DNA from: Cyclotella cryptica
Taxonomy: Eukaryota; Bacillariophyta; Thalassiosirophyceae; Thalassiosirales; Thalassiosiraceae
DNA length: 64,000 nucleotides
Assembly (NCBI GenBank): GCA_013187285.1
Contig: JABMIG010000133.1
Location: 124,001 to 188,000 of the forward strand
Direction of reading: 5' to 3'
Translations under genes and position numbers: made by a program
Notes under the pieces: model-generated
What the model was told of the DNA's origin: nothing
Database searches by the model: none
The model's input: only the letters and a program-made list of their open reading frames with translations
Shown: positions 50,271 through 61,807 of the stretch, in pieces
How positions within the stretch are numbered: the first letter of the stretch is position 1
Layout: every line of letters begins with the position of its first letter

Positions 50271-53129
50271 ATGCCGCGCCCTGTTCCTCCCTCCTTCATC
50301 CCAGTTCCTCCAATCCTCCCCACCATGCCCCACACCATGCCCGCGCCCGCCGTCGCCGCCGCAGAGTCGCAAGTACTCTGTCAGCCTGTTGGGACGGTAC
50401 CAGCAGCAGGAGTTGTCGCAGCAGCAGCTGAGACAACCGAGGCTCCTGCCTTGGATGTTGCCGCAGCAACAGAAGCCATCCAAGAGCAAGAGGAAGATGC
50501 AGATATTGGTCTATCCGTAAATCTTGCGGGGGAGCACACTGACCTTGGTGTCGCTTCTGGACTCACTGAAGGCGGCCCCAAGATGCCCAAGAACAAGAAG
50601 ACTTACAAGAAGAAGTCTGTTTCTGTGCCTGACTCCTTCACCAGCATAAGGAACAAGATCTCTTGGTTCAAACAAAATGGGTCCACTGTCAACCCAATGC
50701 CTTCCGACGACGATCTTCGCGTGGAGTTGACGGAGTATTTGGAAGAGCTCAGCCAACCTGAATTCCACCAAGACTACCTGAGCTACAACAAGGGTCACAT
50801 GACCAAGTGCAGTTGTCTCCACATCTTCCGAGACCCCAACATTTGCCTCGTCTGTGCAAATTGGCTCCAATGGTCAATGAAGCGCCACAAGGCACTCAAA
50901 GACCAAGATGCCATCCAGTGGGTGCGGTACACCAGTGTACTCCTCCGGGGCAGGAGCAAAGCCTACCTCATCCCATACCTCAACGTCTACCCCGGGACAA
51001 ACAACAAGCTCACCGAACTAACTTCGGAACAACATGCCCTCATCAACCACACTCTCATTTGCCAAAATGGCATCGCGCTCATCATTCAGCGCAAAACTGA
51101 TTATTGGCGGAGCATCAAGTCTCTTGCATTCTCCACCGGAGCAGCAAAGGTCGATGGGAATGTCGGGCAGAAGAGAGGCTTTGTGAGAAACAAAGTAGTG
51201 ATGGGCCATTTTCGGGCGTTCTTTTGTGAGCTAGAGAACTTGGGAGAGGTACGGGCAACACGACAAGTGAGGAACATTAGCGGAGTTGCAAACCGCGATG
51301 TAGAGGACGAGCAAACAATCTACTTGCCGCAGTCGATGACCGTGGGGAACGTGTACGGTCGCTACCTCGACGAGCTTGGGTTTGGTATTACGACCTATGG
51401 CGATGGGAATTATGTTGTTACGTGGTTGGGTGAAGGAGAGCAGCCTGCATACCCGGACCTCTTGACCTTTCATAATCTTTGGAAGCGAGAGTTCGGGCAT
51501 GTCAAGGTAAGCAAGAACGGCTTCGAGGACATTTGTGTTCTCTGTTGGGAGTTTTCTAACCGACATCACTGGTTGAAATCCAATGAAGCTGTCGATTCAG
51601 AAGCCGACGACCGATTGTTCCTTGGAGGAGGTGATGAGCCTGGAGAACTCGGAGGAGGAGATGAGCCTGGAGAGCTGGGTTTTGGATATGAGCCCGGAGA
51701 TGAAGAGGAAAATACAACCATCGCCGCTGATGACGAGGCAGAGGAAGAAACTCCGGGAGACCACGGACAACTTGCCAGTCAGGACCCCAGTGTACAGGAC
51801 CCCACAACCAAAGATGAGTCTGCCAAGGAGCCCTCGCTTGAGCAGCTAGAACAACTCATGGCTGAGATTGAAGCCGACGGGATGGAGACGGTGGAGCAGC
51901 TGAATCGCTTAAGAGGGACAGAGAGTCAGGAGCGGATGATTCTTCGGGCATCGGAACATGTGAGGATGGCTCAGGTTCAGAGGTTGTTGTACATGTTGTT
52001 AGTCCATAAAGCTAGATCCGACAGACTAGCCAACAAACCTCATTCAGAATCTAGCTATACATTCGTTGTAGATTATGGACAAAACATGGCACCGGCATTT
52101 CTCAAGGAGCAGCCGGGCTGTGCATATTACTATTCGCCCTTGAATATCTGCGACTGCGGTGTTGTTGATCAGGCGTTCCTTGACGAGAATGGGCAAATTA
52201 CAAACTTATTGTATGCTCATGTTTATCATGAGGGTGAGGGAAAGAAAGGCGCGAACAATGTAGTGTCATTGGTATACAAGACATTACTTTTAAAAAATCT
52301 ACTACGAGCTGGTGAACCCGGAAAAGAACTAAATATCATCTATGACAACTGTTCCGGCCAAAACAAGAATAACACTGTGCTCAAATTTGCCATTTGGCTG
52401 ACAGAGATGGGCTACTTTAAGCAGGTAAATTTTGTTTTCCTCATTGTCGGTCACACCAAGAATGCAGCCGACCGGCTCTTAAACTGCCTCAAAGTTCAAT
52501 ATCGCCGCCAAAACATCTACACCATGGACCAGTTGTTGCATGTGTTGGACGATTCTCCAAAAGTGACTATACATCAAGCCACCGCAAGTGACTTCTTCGA
52601 CTGGGATTCATAACTAAATCTTTTCTACGGTGACTTCAAGAAAGCAGGGAGTGGAGGGTTAATAAAAAAGCATCACATTTTCAGTTGCAATTATGAAAAA
52701 GACCGTCATAAAAATACCTTGCACATGAACATGAGGGAGAGTGATTTGCCAGAGCACAAGGTGACGGTGCACAAGGCTTTTAAGCAGGGATTTTATGGAA
52801 GAAGTGCCTTCCCCAAGGGAGTAGTGGGCCTACATGCAGCCATTGCTGCCAGGAAGGAGATCATGACTGCTGCAATGTCTGATAAGTTGAAGCAAATTGG
52901 GAGCGACGGAATTAATATTTTCAAAAGGGTTGAACTGGCAACAAAATGGGCGAGAATCATACCTCAGCTGCATGCCAATGATGTGTTCTACCAAATGCGG
53001 CCAAAAGCAATTCTGGATGCAGTGAAAAGGGAGAAGGTCTTGAAGAAGGATGCCAAGTTGGAGATTAATGAGGGAAAAAAGAAGGCGCAGAGGCAGGAAA
53101 TTGACGACAAGATGGCTGCAGAGAACTAG
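50271..53129 (+). pseudogene. DUF7869-like protein, single long frame interrupted by one stop
   Basis: One exon, about 952 codons, with the ATG at 50271 in a good context (ACAACCATGCC). An alanine/proline-rich N-terminus is followed by a basic segment (KMPKNKKTYKKKS), a middle region with several CxxC pairs (KCSCLHIF, CLVCANW), an acidic stretch with the repeat GGGDEPGEL, and a C-terminal domain with VVDYGQNMAP, IIYDNCSGQNKNNTVLKF and VGHTKNAADRLLNCLK. The DNCSGQNKNN and GHTKN motifs are those I associate with DUF7869, an RNase H-like domain common in mobile or repeated gene families. An in-frame TAA at 52611-52613 cuts the frame, but the same frame continues with LNLFYGDFKKAGSGGL to 53129. 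The cause is a recent nonsense change, readthrough or a sequence error. No TIRs were found around it. Confidence 0.6.
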
Positions 53130-53408
53130 GGTTAAAACAATTAGATTATTAAATGCATAATATAGTTAAATCGTTCACAATTTCACTCACCTTATTTTAA
53201 TCATTTCCCTACTCTGGTGGCTAATGGGCGGACAGGGTGACGGGATGATGGCAACAGTGGTCGATGCGCAGCAGACTGCTGTGCGGTTTTGTGCTCTGCT
53301 TTGACATCACGTGAGTGGGGGGAGATGGGAGCTATTAGGGGAGGAGGACGTAGTGTCGTGCGCATTTTGGCGTGGTGCGGAGGGTGGGGCGGGAGATGTT
53401 TGAGCTTA

Positions 53409-53942
53409 GGCCCACCCTTACCTGTCAACGTTGACGTTAACATACATTCCCTCATTTTCTGTACGATCAACGTATGTTGACAAAGTCGTTTTCACCCTCC
53501 TTACAATCAGACGAGAACGCCAACAGATTTAAATTATTTTATCAGAGGAACTAGTACTCAAAACACACAAAAAATGTTCTCTGATGCGTTCGTTATGATA
53601 TTCCCTCAGGCCTGACGATTGGGTGGATATGCGAATGCTATGGTCGAGATGTGGATCTTGTGAGAATTTCTGACATTTTTTTTGTACTACGTACTTTGTA
53701 TGTGATTTACACAATCTCAAGGGAACGTCGGTCGATGTTTCGTCGACATGATTTAAATCTGTATTTGGAGGATCTGTGGCTCATAACCATTAAAAACGGA
53801 TCCTTGATGCACGTCCGTTCGTGTTAGCGTAAGGTAAGGACGAAAAAAAACGCGTACGCTTACCGATTGACACAATTATTTTTCAATTTCAGTTTGAATA
53901 CGTATGTACGTTAACGTCAACGTTGACCGGTAAGGGTGGGCC
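53409..53942. mobile_element. PIF/Harbinger-like MITE
   Basis: 534 bp flanked by TTA on both sides (53406-53408 and 53943-53945), the typical 3-bp Harbinger target duplication. The inverted repeats are about 34 bp: GGCCCACCCTTACCTGTCAA and GGCCCACCCTTACCGGTCAA, both continuing CGTTGACGTTAAC. No coding capacity seen. Confidence 0.78.
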
Positions 53943-54255
53943 TTAGGGTGGATCTGTTGACGGACGGTACGGTGTTCGGGTTGTTGTTGTTGGTGAGCGC
54001 TGCGCTTCATTGTCGATTGTAGTGTTTGAAATGAAAATTGCTCATTACTCAATTTCGAGTTCTGGAGACATGACCGTCTGGCCGGCAAATGATACGTTTT
54101 TCTCTCGTACTTGACGAGCCATCAACTCCTACCGCTGGTACGCAAAATAATAGGAATGTAGAAGTAGGAATACACTCCCACTAATCGCCAATAGATACCA
54201 TTTATTTAGTGGGCACCATGTGTTGAACCTGTGGGCGAAGTGCTATTTCAAAAAT

Positions 54256-54652
54256 CAGTCGTGCATTGACACGGCTTCAAAAGTTGAAGCCGTGTGTTTA
54301 GACGGCTTCAAAATCTGAAGCCGTCTGAACAGACGGCTTCAGATTTTGAAGCCGTCTGTTCAGACGGCTTCAACTTTTGAAGCCGTGTGAAATATCTATT
54401 ACCCATAAAGGTAAATTCCACATGTAGTACATACAATTAGTTGGAATGTTCTTCAGGTTGAGGGGGAGAAAGAATGAGTACCTTTGTGAGCATATGAAAA
54501 AAAAGTCAATCGTGTGTCACACGGCTTCAAATTTTGAAGCCGTCTAATCAGACGGCTTCAAAATTCGAAGCCGTCTGATTAGACGGCTTCGAAATTCGAA
54601 GCCGTCTGAATGTGTATGCGTTGAATTTTTAAGCCTGAACATCACACGACTG
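54256..54652. repeat. 31-bp-period hairpin array, possible fold-back element
   Basis: Seven 23-bp palindromes of the form ACGGCTTC-n7-GAAGCCGT. Four start at 54271, 54302, 54333 and 54364, and three at 54521, 54552 and 54583, each exactly 31 bp apart with 8-bp spacers. Unit 3 is the reverse complement of unit 2 and unit 4 of unit 1, so 54271-54386 is almost one large palindrome. Outer words CAGTCGTG (54256) and CACGACTG (54645) form a short inverted repeat that may mark the ends of an element of about 397 bp, with AAT on both sides. No coding capacity. Confidence 0.75.
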
Positions 54653-55954
54653 AATATATAATTTTTTAGTAGGCGTGTCATTAGCCGATTAAAACCTTCT
54701 AATGACTCCGACTCAAACACAGGATACTTTCTGAGAAATCAATGAAGTATTTCAAGAAGCTTCTCATTTTTGGTTCCTGGGAATTGACTCCTACCCATTC
54801 TGACAGCGTTATTTTCTACAGATTACGTTATATTCAAAATGTGAAAATAGCCACATGATGTGAAAATAACAGATTCTTTCGCTGGCCGCACCAATTCAGT
54901 CACACCAACACAACTGACCACACCATGTGACTAAAATGGTGCTGCCAAGAAAGCACCACTGCTAAGTAGTGAACAAGGTGAAAGCTGTCTCACCACCTGT
55001 GTCACAGTTGGTGGATGTTGATGACTTTATAGGGTGGGTAGTGGTATGATTATTTGTTGAGAACATGAATGAAAATAAGTTCCTCTAAAACTGTGTAAGC
55101 CCTATCACAGTAATTTTAGTGGTTAGTAAAACACTGTGCTATTTTCACACAACACTTGAATTCCCTCAATGCCAGCGAAGGAATAAGGAACAATGAAGGC
55201 CACGACCCCTTTTGACTGCCTCACTCCCCTCTCGACACATACATCCCTGCCGGGTATCTGCTGTACTGGGCATTGCCTTGAAATAATGGTGCATCACCAC
55301 GAAGAACATCAGTATAACAAAATAAACACCTTGCAAATGCAAGCACTGGGCAGATCCATGGAGCTTTTGGTTGGCATACACATGCCATGGACCAAACTCA
55401 TCACCAGTCTTATTTCCTTTTGTCTTGGCAAACTCAAAAACTAGTGCATCATCTCTGAAAGAGATGTGATTAATTCGCCCCTACACAATTCTCTGCTCAT
55501 TTCATTAAGCACCAATCCAAAACAAAAAGAGGTGACAGAAAACATCCTCCTTCTCTCCACTGAAGAAAAGCTTCTTTGTGTTGTTGTATACCTTCAAAGG
55601 CATTGGCAATTTCCTTCAGTTAATTTCAAACCAAGATGTTGCTTAGCTGCTTGGGTGATACGTTTCATCCCTCCCATGAACTTGTTCATTTTGTGATGTC
55701 TGACTTTGGCCTCTCAACTAACCAATTTGTAGAGGTAAGAGATTGAACTACAATGCTGAGAAGGTAAGTATGAATGATAGAGAAACAAGACTTTGCCTGT
55801 ACCCTCATCCACCATGTCATCAGTGATTGCATCATGCCATTATCAATCTCATTCAAATACTTCTGTTACAGCGTTACGGTCAACTTTAACGGTGTTCGTT
55901 TTGGTTCACATTAAGTCTACTATCTCATATGTAATGGCACCCTCTCCATCAATT
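54653..55954. other. Spacer, nothing recognised
   Basis: No supported gene or repeat. Confidence 0.4.
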
Positions 55955-56388
55955 TTAATGGGTGAATTGTGAGTTTGTTGACTGGTGGATGGATGCACTG
56001 CCTTCAGAGCATTTTGCATGTACTGTTGGACTCGGCTTTTCTTTCCCAGTTGTCTCTTTTTCTTTGTCATATTTGTGATAATTAAGGAGTTCATCACGAT
56101 GGTCATCGGCAATACACTCGGGATGGTTCTCTAGTAGAAATCGAGAAAATAAGACAAGCTTCGTGGTAGAGTACGTTTGGATCCATCTGACACAAATCCC
56201 TTTTCAACACCATCTGCTGAAACTCTTGCATCAGCTGCAAAAGCAGAAGCCGCTGCACCCGCAGTGGCAGCTACAGCACCAGCCAGGGCACCCATGGTGC
56301 CAATATCATTGTCTTGGGCAACTGTTACAACAACAGAAGATGCCAGGATGAGTGTTTTTAGTGCTGTTGATAGTACCCTCATGATCAT
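55955..56388 (-). CDS. Small putative secreted protein, two exons (hypothetical)
   Basis: Proposed exons 56388-56175 and 56130-55955, joined over a 44-bp intron (donor GTACTC, acceptor CTAG), giving 129 residues. The N-terminus MIMRVLSTALKTLILASSVVVTVA has the look of a signal peptide (basic start, hydrophobic core), followed by an alanine-rich stretch. The second exon is charged (NHPECIADDHRDELLNYHKY). I do not recognise a family. The intron is short and the second exon is open in more than one frame, so the model is tentative. Confidence 0.38.
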
Positions 56389-56775
56389 ATAGAGTGGTTC
56401 TATTGGCAAAGTGAAGGTGATGATGTTGTGGTGGTGATGGTCGTGATGTTAGCTGTTTCTTAGCTATTTGTTATGGATATCATACCTATTGACCACACCA
56501 ACCTGAATACTAGTGGGTTAGGTAAGATAGATATAATAAATATACATGTATATATATATAAATAACAATATATTATATGTTATGGTATGGTACCTACCAT
56601 ATGGAGTGGTTACCCACCAGTGAGACTGTACTGCGTGGGTATAGTACCACTTCTGTATGTGGTTTAGTTACAATGTCGTAAAAACATTGAAACTTTTTAA
56701 AAGCAGCTTACGTTTAGCATGCACGCGAACAGCTAACGTAAAAATACAAAAATATTTTATGGTAGCGTATTTTAA

Positions 56776-57309
56776 CCCTCAAGCGGAGTTTACACTTAAA
56801 GTGTGTTAACTTGTGCAGGATTCTGCACAAGTTATATTTACAACTTGTGCAGAATCCTGCACAAGTTAAACAAAGGCGTTAAAGCGCTATGGCGTCATAT
56901 TTTTTCAGTAGCGGGATTCCAGCAGTGTGATTTGGAAGGGGATGGGATGTTTGTTGCACGAACAGGCACACTATCCCGAGACTGCAAAACACGCTTGAAA
57001 GCGGAGGACTGTTAGGCAGTACAGCGTCCTGAACAAGCAGGAATCGAAAGATTATAGGTCCTCATCCGATGGCTGTCTGATGGTAAATACAGTCTTGATT
57101 GAAGACGTGAGGGCTGTGCTAGATAGAGATAGCTAAATGAATGATAAAGTAATCGTAGTTGTTATGGTCATCTCTAGGGCCATTTTTTGTGAGGAATTCA
57201 GCTGGCGCATCAGAATAGTGTGAAACTAACCAGAACACGGCAAAGCGAGGTCATTTTCTGCACAAGTTAATTAACTTGTGCGAATTCTGCACAAGTTGCC
57301 GTTGGAGGG
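56776..57309. mobile_element. piggyBac-like MITE
   Basis: 534 bp flanked by TTAA on both sides (56772-56775 and 57310-57313). Terminal repeats CCCTCAAGCGG and CCCTCCAACGG match at 9 of 11 positions; CCCT starts and TTAA sites are typical of piggyBac. Near both ends are palindromes of the type AACTTGTGCAG...CTGCACAAGTT (56812, 56851, 57258), possible transposase binding sites. No coding capacity. Confidence 0.7.
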
Positions 57310-57819
57310 TTAAATAACGATGGCACTTTGACATTGACTTTTCATTACGTCACATGGGAATTCCGTGAACTACAGTTATTAACATTGAAATTTGGCGGAT
57401 CTAGGGATATCAGGTCCTACAGTCTTACATATCCCAATACTTTGAAATTATGCCGACCAGCAGAATTTGAGGTTGTATTAATTCCTATGCTACTTTATTC
57501 TAACCTTAGTAATGAAACTTTATTAACGGTCACATCAGATTTTGATGAAAAAATAGTCCGAAACGTTCCGCCTTCCCGCGTACTATAACGGATAATCGTT
57601 GGTCAGTTGCAGACTGGAATCAATTCACGTGGCTCAAACGAAGCAATCATGGCACATCTTCCAAAATTACGGTGAAACCTGTGGTAAATTTTGCCCCGCA
57701 CGACGAAATGTAACGACGATTATTGCGTCTCTATTTTCGTGCGATGTACATCACATCACCTAGCTATCGCTACCTGGAGCTGCGGGAATAGTGCAAAAGA
57801 ATGTCCATTCATAATGGGT

Positions 57820-58010
57820 TAGTTTAATGGATCACGAAATGATTGTGAGTAGTTTAAAGGATCCAAAAATGCTTCTGTGGAGTTCGACGGATAGAAATAT
57901 GCTTCTGAGTAGTTGAACGGACAGAAATATGCTTCTGGGTAGTTCGACGGATAGAAATATGCTTCTGCGTAGTTTGACGGATAGAAGAACACATTTTTTT
58001 AGTTCTAAGG
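57820..58010. repeat. 30-bp tandem repeat, about six units
   Basis: Degenerate units of 30 bp with core AGTT(C/T)GACGGATAGAAATAT and GCTTCTG. The middle three units are closest to one another. Similar words (TAGTTCAA) continue to about 58085 with loss of period. Confidence 0.75.
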
Positions 58011-58697
58011 ATCCATTAGGTGCAGTTTTAGTAGTTCAACCTCTGATATTTAGTTCAGCCGCTATATTTTTAGTTCAATATCCTATTCGGGAGTTTGATG
58101 GATTGTCTTGTGTGACTTAGGAGCGTGAAATCTTCTTGGACTTGTGTGTTTGCGTGATTTGTATCTGGCAGTGGTAGTAGTAGCACTCACTCCCTTCTGG
58201 CTACTACGCTCCAACAACAGTGAAAATTGAAAATTGAAAGCATCGTCCAGACCCACATTGTACGTCTGTCTAGAGAGAGAGTTGTAGTGCTTGTGAATCA
58301 GGCTTGAATCGCACCTCATCACCCGCGGTTACACTCCATCTCTGAAAACTGCCACCTCTCCATGACACAACACACAGGAAGAAAAAGAGACGTATGGCTA
58401 GGCTACGATCCCCGATCGCAGATTCTGATCGATAGAGCTTGTCGCACGAGGTATGTCAATTCAGCCATCCGTTTTACTTTGATTTCTTTCGCACTCGGCG
58501 CTTGTTCTGTAGGGGTGCGACGACGTGACGAACATCGAAGTTCATCTTCCCGATGCCGTCAGTGGTATATCCTGCTATTGCTGTTTTGGCGGGCTGTCAC
58601 TGACCGTTGACGACACACCTTTCGTTTTTTACCCACAGCACATCAAACGAAGCCTTTTTAGTAACTTGGTTGACACAGATCCCAAAATGAGGTGCGT

Positions 58698-59477
58698 ATG
58701 AATGAAAAGGTGACGATACATTTGGATTGTGGTCTACTCAAAAATCTTTTCTGCGTTTCGACCATCAAACCCAGCAACTTCTCCCATGCCTCCCTTCAGA
58801 CGGATCGGTCTTGGAAAGACACCTTGTACATCTTTCTCCGTCTAAGAGCTGACGGCATAACCTCTTTTGATACCTCTTTTGATGACGAGAGTGATGACGA
58901 GGACGTTAATTGTGTTGCGGTGTGGATAATTCAAGAAAATCTAATCCGGCATGAGCTAGGTAACGGTACGATTCCTCCTGATTTGGTTTCTCTTGCCCAG
59001 GAAAGAATCCGTGTGCTCGATAGCATGAAGTTTCCGTGGAAAATGAGCCATGCCGAAAGGAAGAAAACAAACATCGAGGCGTTGATTGCATTCAAGGAGA
59101 AGAACGGACACTGCAGAGTCCCTCAGCGGCAACAAAACCTTGGCCGTTACGTCAACAATCTCCGTGAAGATTACAAACTGTACTCCAGGGACCCCAGTAG
59201 CTGTAAGCATTTGACGAAGGATTTGGTGGACCAACTCAATTCACTTGGGTTTGAATGGGCTATTAAAAAACCTTGCGAGGAAAACTGGAATGACAAGTAT
59301 GGAATGCTACTTGAGTTTCGACAGGAAAACAATCATTGTGATGTTCCGCGCAGTACAAAGCTTGGCAGGTGGGTGGCCGAGCAACGAAAATATTACAAGA
59401 AGAAGGACGTGAAAAATCTTGGCCAGGGAAAAATTGATAAGTTGGAGAAGATTGGCTTCAAGTGGAAAGCTAATTAA
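58698..59477 (+). CDS. Helicase-associated (HA) domain protein
   Basis: The frame from ATG 58698 gives about 259 residues. Two HA repeats: the first at about residues 120-192 (ALIAFKEKNGHCRVPQRQQ, LGRYVNNLREDY, LNSLGFEW) and the second at 197-256 (LLEFRQENNHCDVPR, LGRWVAEQRKYYKKK, LEKIGFKW). Both show the family pattern F...NGHC.VP....LG.WV..QR and a closing GF.W. HA repeats are thought to bind nucleic acid and are greatly expanded in diatoms. The N-terminal start is uncertain: an acceptor-like CTTCAG near 58796 and an upstream ATG at 58362 suggest 5' exons. A near-identical inverted copy lies at the window end. Confidence 0.7.
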   Translation: MNEKVTIHLDCGLLKNLFCVSTIKPSNFSHASLQTDRSWKDTLYIFLRLRADGITSFDTSFDDESDDEDVNCVAVWIIQENLIRHELGNGTIPPDLVSLAQERIRVLDSMKFPWKMSHAERKKTNIEALIAFKEKNGHCRVPQRQQNLGRYVNNLREDYKLYSRDPSSCKHLTKDLVDQLNSLGFEWAIKKPCEENWNDKYGMLLEFRQENNHCDVPRSTKLGRWVAEQRKYYKKKDVKNLGQGKIDKLEKIGFKWKAN

Positions 59478-59727
59478 GGTTGTTTTGGGACTACACTTCC
59501 TTAAGAATTCGTCTGGTTATATTTGTGACATCGAATTCTCGTAGAGTGATCTGCAGAGACTTGCTTTCAAGTTGTAGTCCATTTCAAGCAGTTCAATATA
59601 AACTTGCATTTCTAGTAATAATTGTTACTAACATGGACAATATTCCGCAAACAATAGAGGTCAATAGCGTGAACATTGTGTATGAAGCTCTTCTATTGCT
59701 TCTGTTTCTGTCTCATGTGATGTGTTT

Positions 59728-61729
59728 CTAATTCAATTTCAATTTGCCTTCATTTCCATCATCTGTTTGATCTGCTGGTGCTCCAGATTTAACGGGAGTG
59801 ATAGGGACAGAGCCCTTGATCAAAGGCAAGCGGAGGAGTCCTTCATGGGCTTGAAGACATTCTTTCAACCTAGCACTTTCCTGCAAAAGGTCGTGCACTT
59901 TTGACAACTCTTTGTTCAATGCATCTGCCTTTTCACGAACTAAAGAAAAGTTTGTGTCAGCAATATGACAACAAAGAGACTGAATGATGCAGGGAACTTA
60001 CTCTCATCTGCATTGTTTGCATCGTGGAGCAAAGTGATGGCGTGAATATTTTTCTTCACGTCAAGTTTGAGTTCTTCCAACTCCCTGCCTCCATCATTGA
60101 TGATTTTACGCAACTGCGCAACCTCTGCTAAAACATCATCATGACTTTCATTTTCCAAACTTCTCTGTTTGATGGTGTTGCAAAGGTCTATCACTTGATT
60201 TCTCACATCACTCAGACGGTCCTCATATTTATTTCGGATGTCCCATAGAGTGTTGATGTTCTTACGAAGGTATTTCACTTCAAATTCAAGCTCTGACACT
60301 CTGTGCCCAATTGTCATTGAAGACAAGCTATCTTGCACAGCTTCAAACTCTCCCTTTAGGTTCTCAAGACTAGCACGATTGCTGCCATTGGCACACTAGA
60401 TAGAACATATGGCATGAAAGAGAATTAGAGAGTTAATATAAAGATCTTCAGTTTGATTCAAACTTACGTCAGAAAGACCTGTAGGAGGATCAAGACGGCT
60501 ATTATTTTTTGAATGATCAATGATGGGATCACCAAGAAAACGAATCTTTGCCCCCAAGCCAGCAGTCTTAGGTGAATTTTTGCTAGGAGGTGTCCCATCA
60601 TCTTCCTCATCAGTCGACTGGGTATCTGTAGAGGAAAACCCTGCTCTTAGAGGTGAGAGCAACGGTGCTGCATTGCTGATTTTGTTACTCTTCACGCACA
60701 AATCAACGTGAATGAGTCCAACACAGCCCTGCAAATTATCCGCAGCATGAAAGATTTGCTGTGGTCATATGAATCGATTTAGCTGACTCAGGAATGAAAT
60801 GGGAGAAAGCGAATCAAAGTTGATTTTCTCACCTGGGCACTTGGATTAGAAGATGGAATGAACCCCTGAATGGGTACAATGCTCTCACATGGTTTGTCAA
60901 GAGGAATTGTGATTGAATAGGTAGGCATCTCTTGCCCCCCTAAGACAAGCTTATCTTTCTCGAGGCCTGCCTTGTACGCAATCATAGATTGATGACCTTT
61001 GTGATAGGTTTTTGTGAGAAGTTTTCGGAGATGTTTCTGAGCCTCTTTGTTCTCCCCGCCTTGAAGAGAGCCCCATAGAAGGGTAGGGTCGAGGAACACC
61101 TCGTCGTGGGGAAATTCAAGCCTCACTTCGTTGGCCTCCAAAACAAACCACGCCCCAGTCGACCTAGATGGATACCACCCAGATGGTGATGCCGCGATCA
61201 AACTCAGCCTTTCCTCAGTACTACCACCATCGGTTATGGTTGTGTATGATGCCTGAATGGAATGCGTCGAGATGAAATCTGAACGCTTAATGGAAGAGTT
61301 CATGGGAGGAGGACTGCCAGCAAAGATGCCCATGTCCTCGTCATCCTCGTCATTTTGCTCCCCATCGGCCACATTGCCCTCATCTTTGCTATCACCTTCG
61401 GTTTTAGCTGGACGAACCTCGTCAGTAGTAATCGATGCTGAGTCATCTGATATGTCACCGTCGGCAAGCAAATCCAACCACTCGCGGCTTTCAGCTACTT
61501 TCTTGAAGTTGCTACGAAATTGTTTGATAGTCAAGGGAGCTTCAACAAAAGCCTCTCGTTGTAATCGAGGCCAGGCCGGAGGGTGAGCGGTGCATGGATC
61601 TGATTGACTAGCAGTATTGAAGTATGATTCCACCTCCCGTTTCTGTGCCCTGTGGTTCCATCCAAGCTCCGTACGAGTCTTCACATCCAGGCCACGATAT
61701 GCTCCAATGCCTTGGCGGACTTTCATCAT
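59728..61729 (-). CDS. Four-exon coiled-coil protein of unknown function
   Basis: Minus-strand exons 61729-60833, 60728-60468, 60395-60002 and 59939-59728, all with GT-AG borders and matching phases (0, 0, 1), giving about 587 residues. The first exon is rich in W, has an acidic linker (DGEQNDEDDEDMG) and no family that I know. Exons 3 and 4 form a long heptad-like coiled coil (VSELEFEVKYLRKNINTL, LAEVAQLRKIINDGGREL, LNKELSKVHDLLQ). The frame stays open upstream of the first ATG to a CAG acceptor at 61808 (reading FVPDIQKQYQKIGVRWNKAH), so a further 5' exon is likely. It is convergent with the HA gene and divergent from the gene at 62394. Confidence 0.68.
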
Positions 61730-61807
61730 CTCGATGGTGTAAGATTTATGCGCTTTATTCCACCGGACGCCGATTTTTTGGTATTGCTTTTGAATGTCTG
61801 GTACAAA

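Noticed and set aside
54271-54605. Regularly spaced repeats resembling a CRISPR array
   Set aside because: The repeats are 23-bp palindromes with only 8-bp spacers that are themselves alike, in a eukaryotic genome and with no cas genes.
56540-56580. TATATATA-rich stretch resembling the MULE palindrome
   Set aside because: It is simple AT sequence without the GTTATATATATAAC core and is not inside an intron or element.
58362-58449. Possible first exon of the HA gene (MTQHTGRKRDVWLGYDPRSQ)
   Set aside because: The donor at 58450 ends in phase 2 and no downstream acceptor restores the HA frame cleanly, so it was not added to the model.
61257-61586. 109-residue plus-strand frame
   Set aside because: Antisense shadow of the first exon of the coiled-coil protein gene, whose splice phases support the minus strand.
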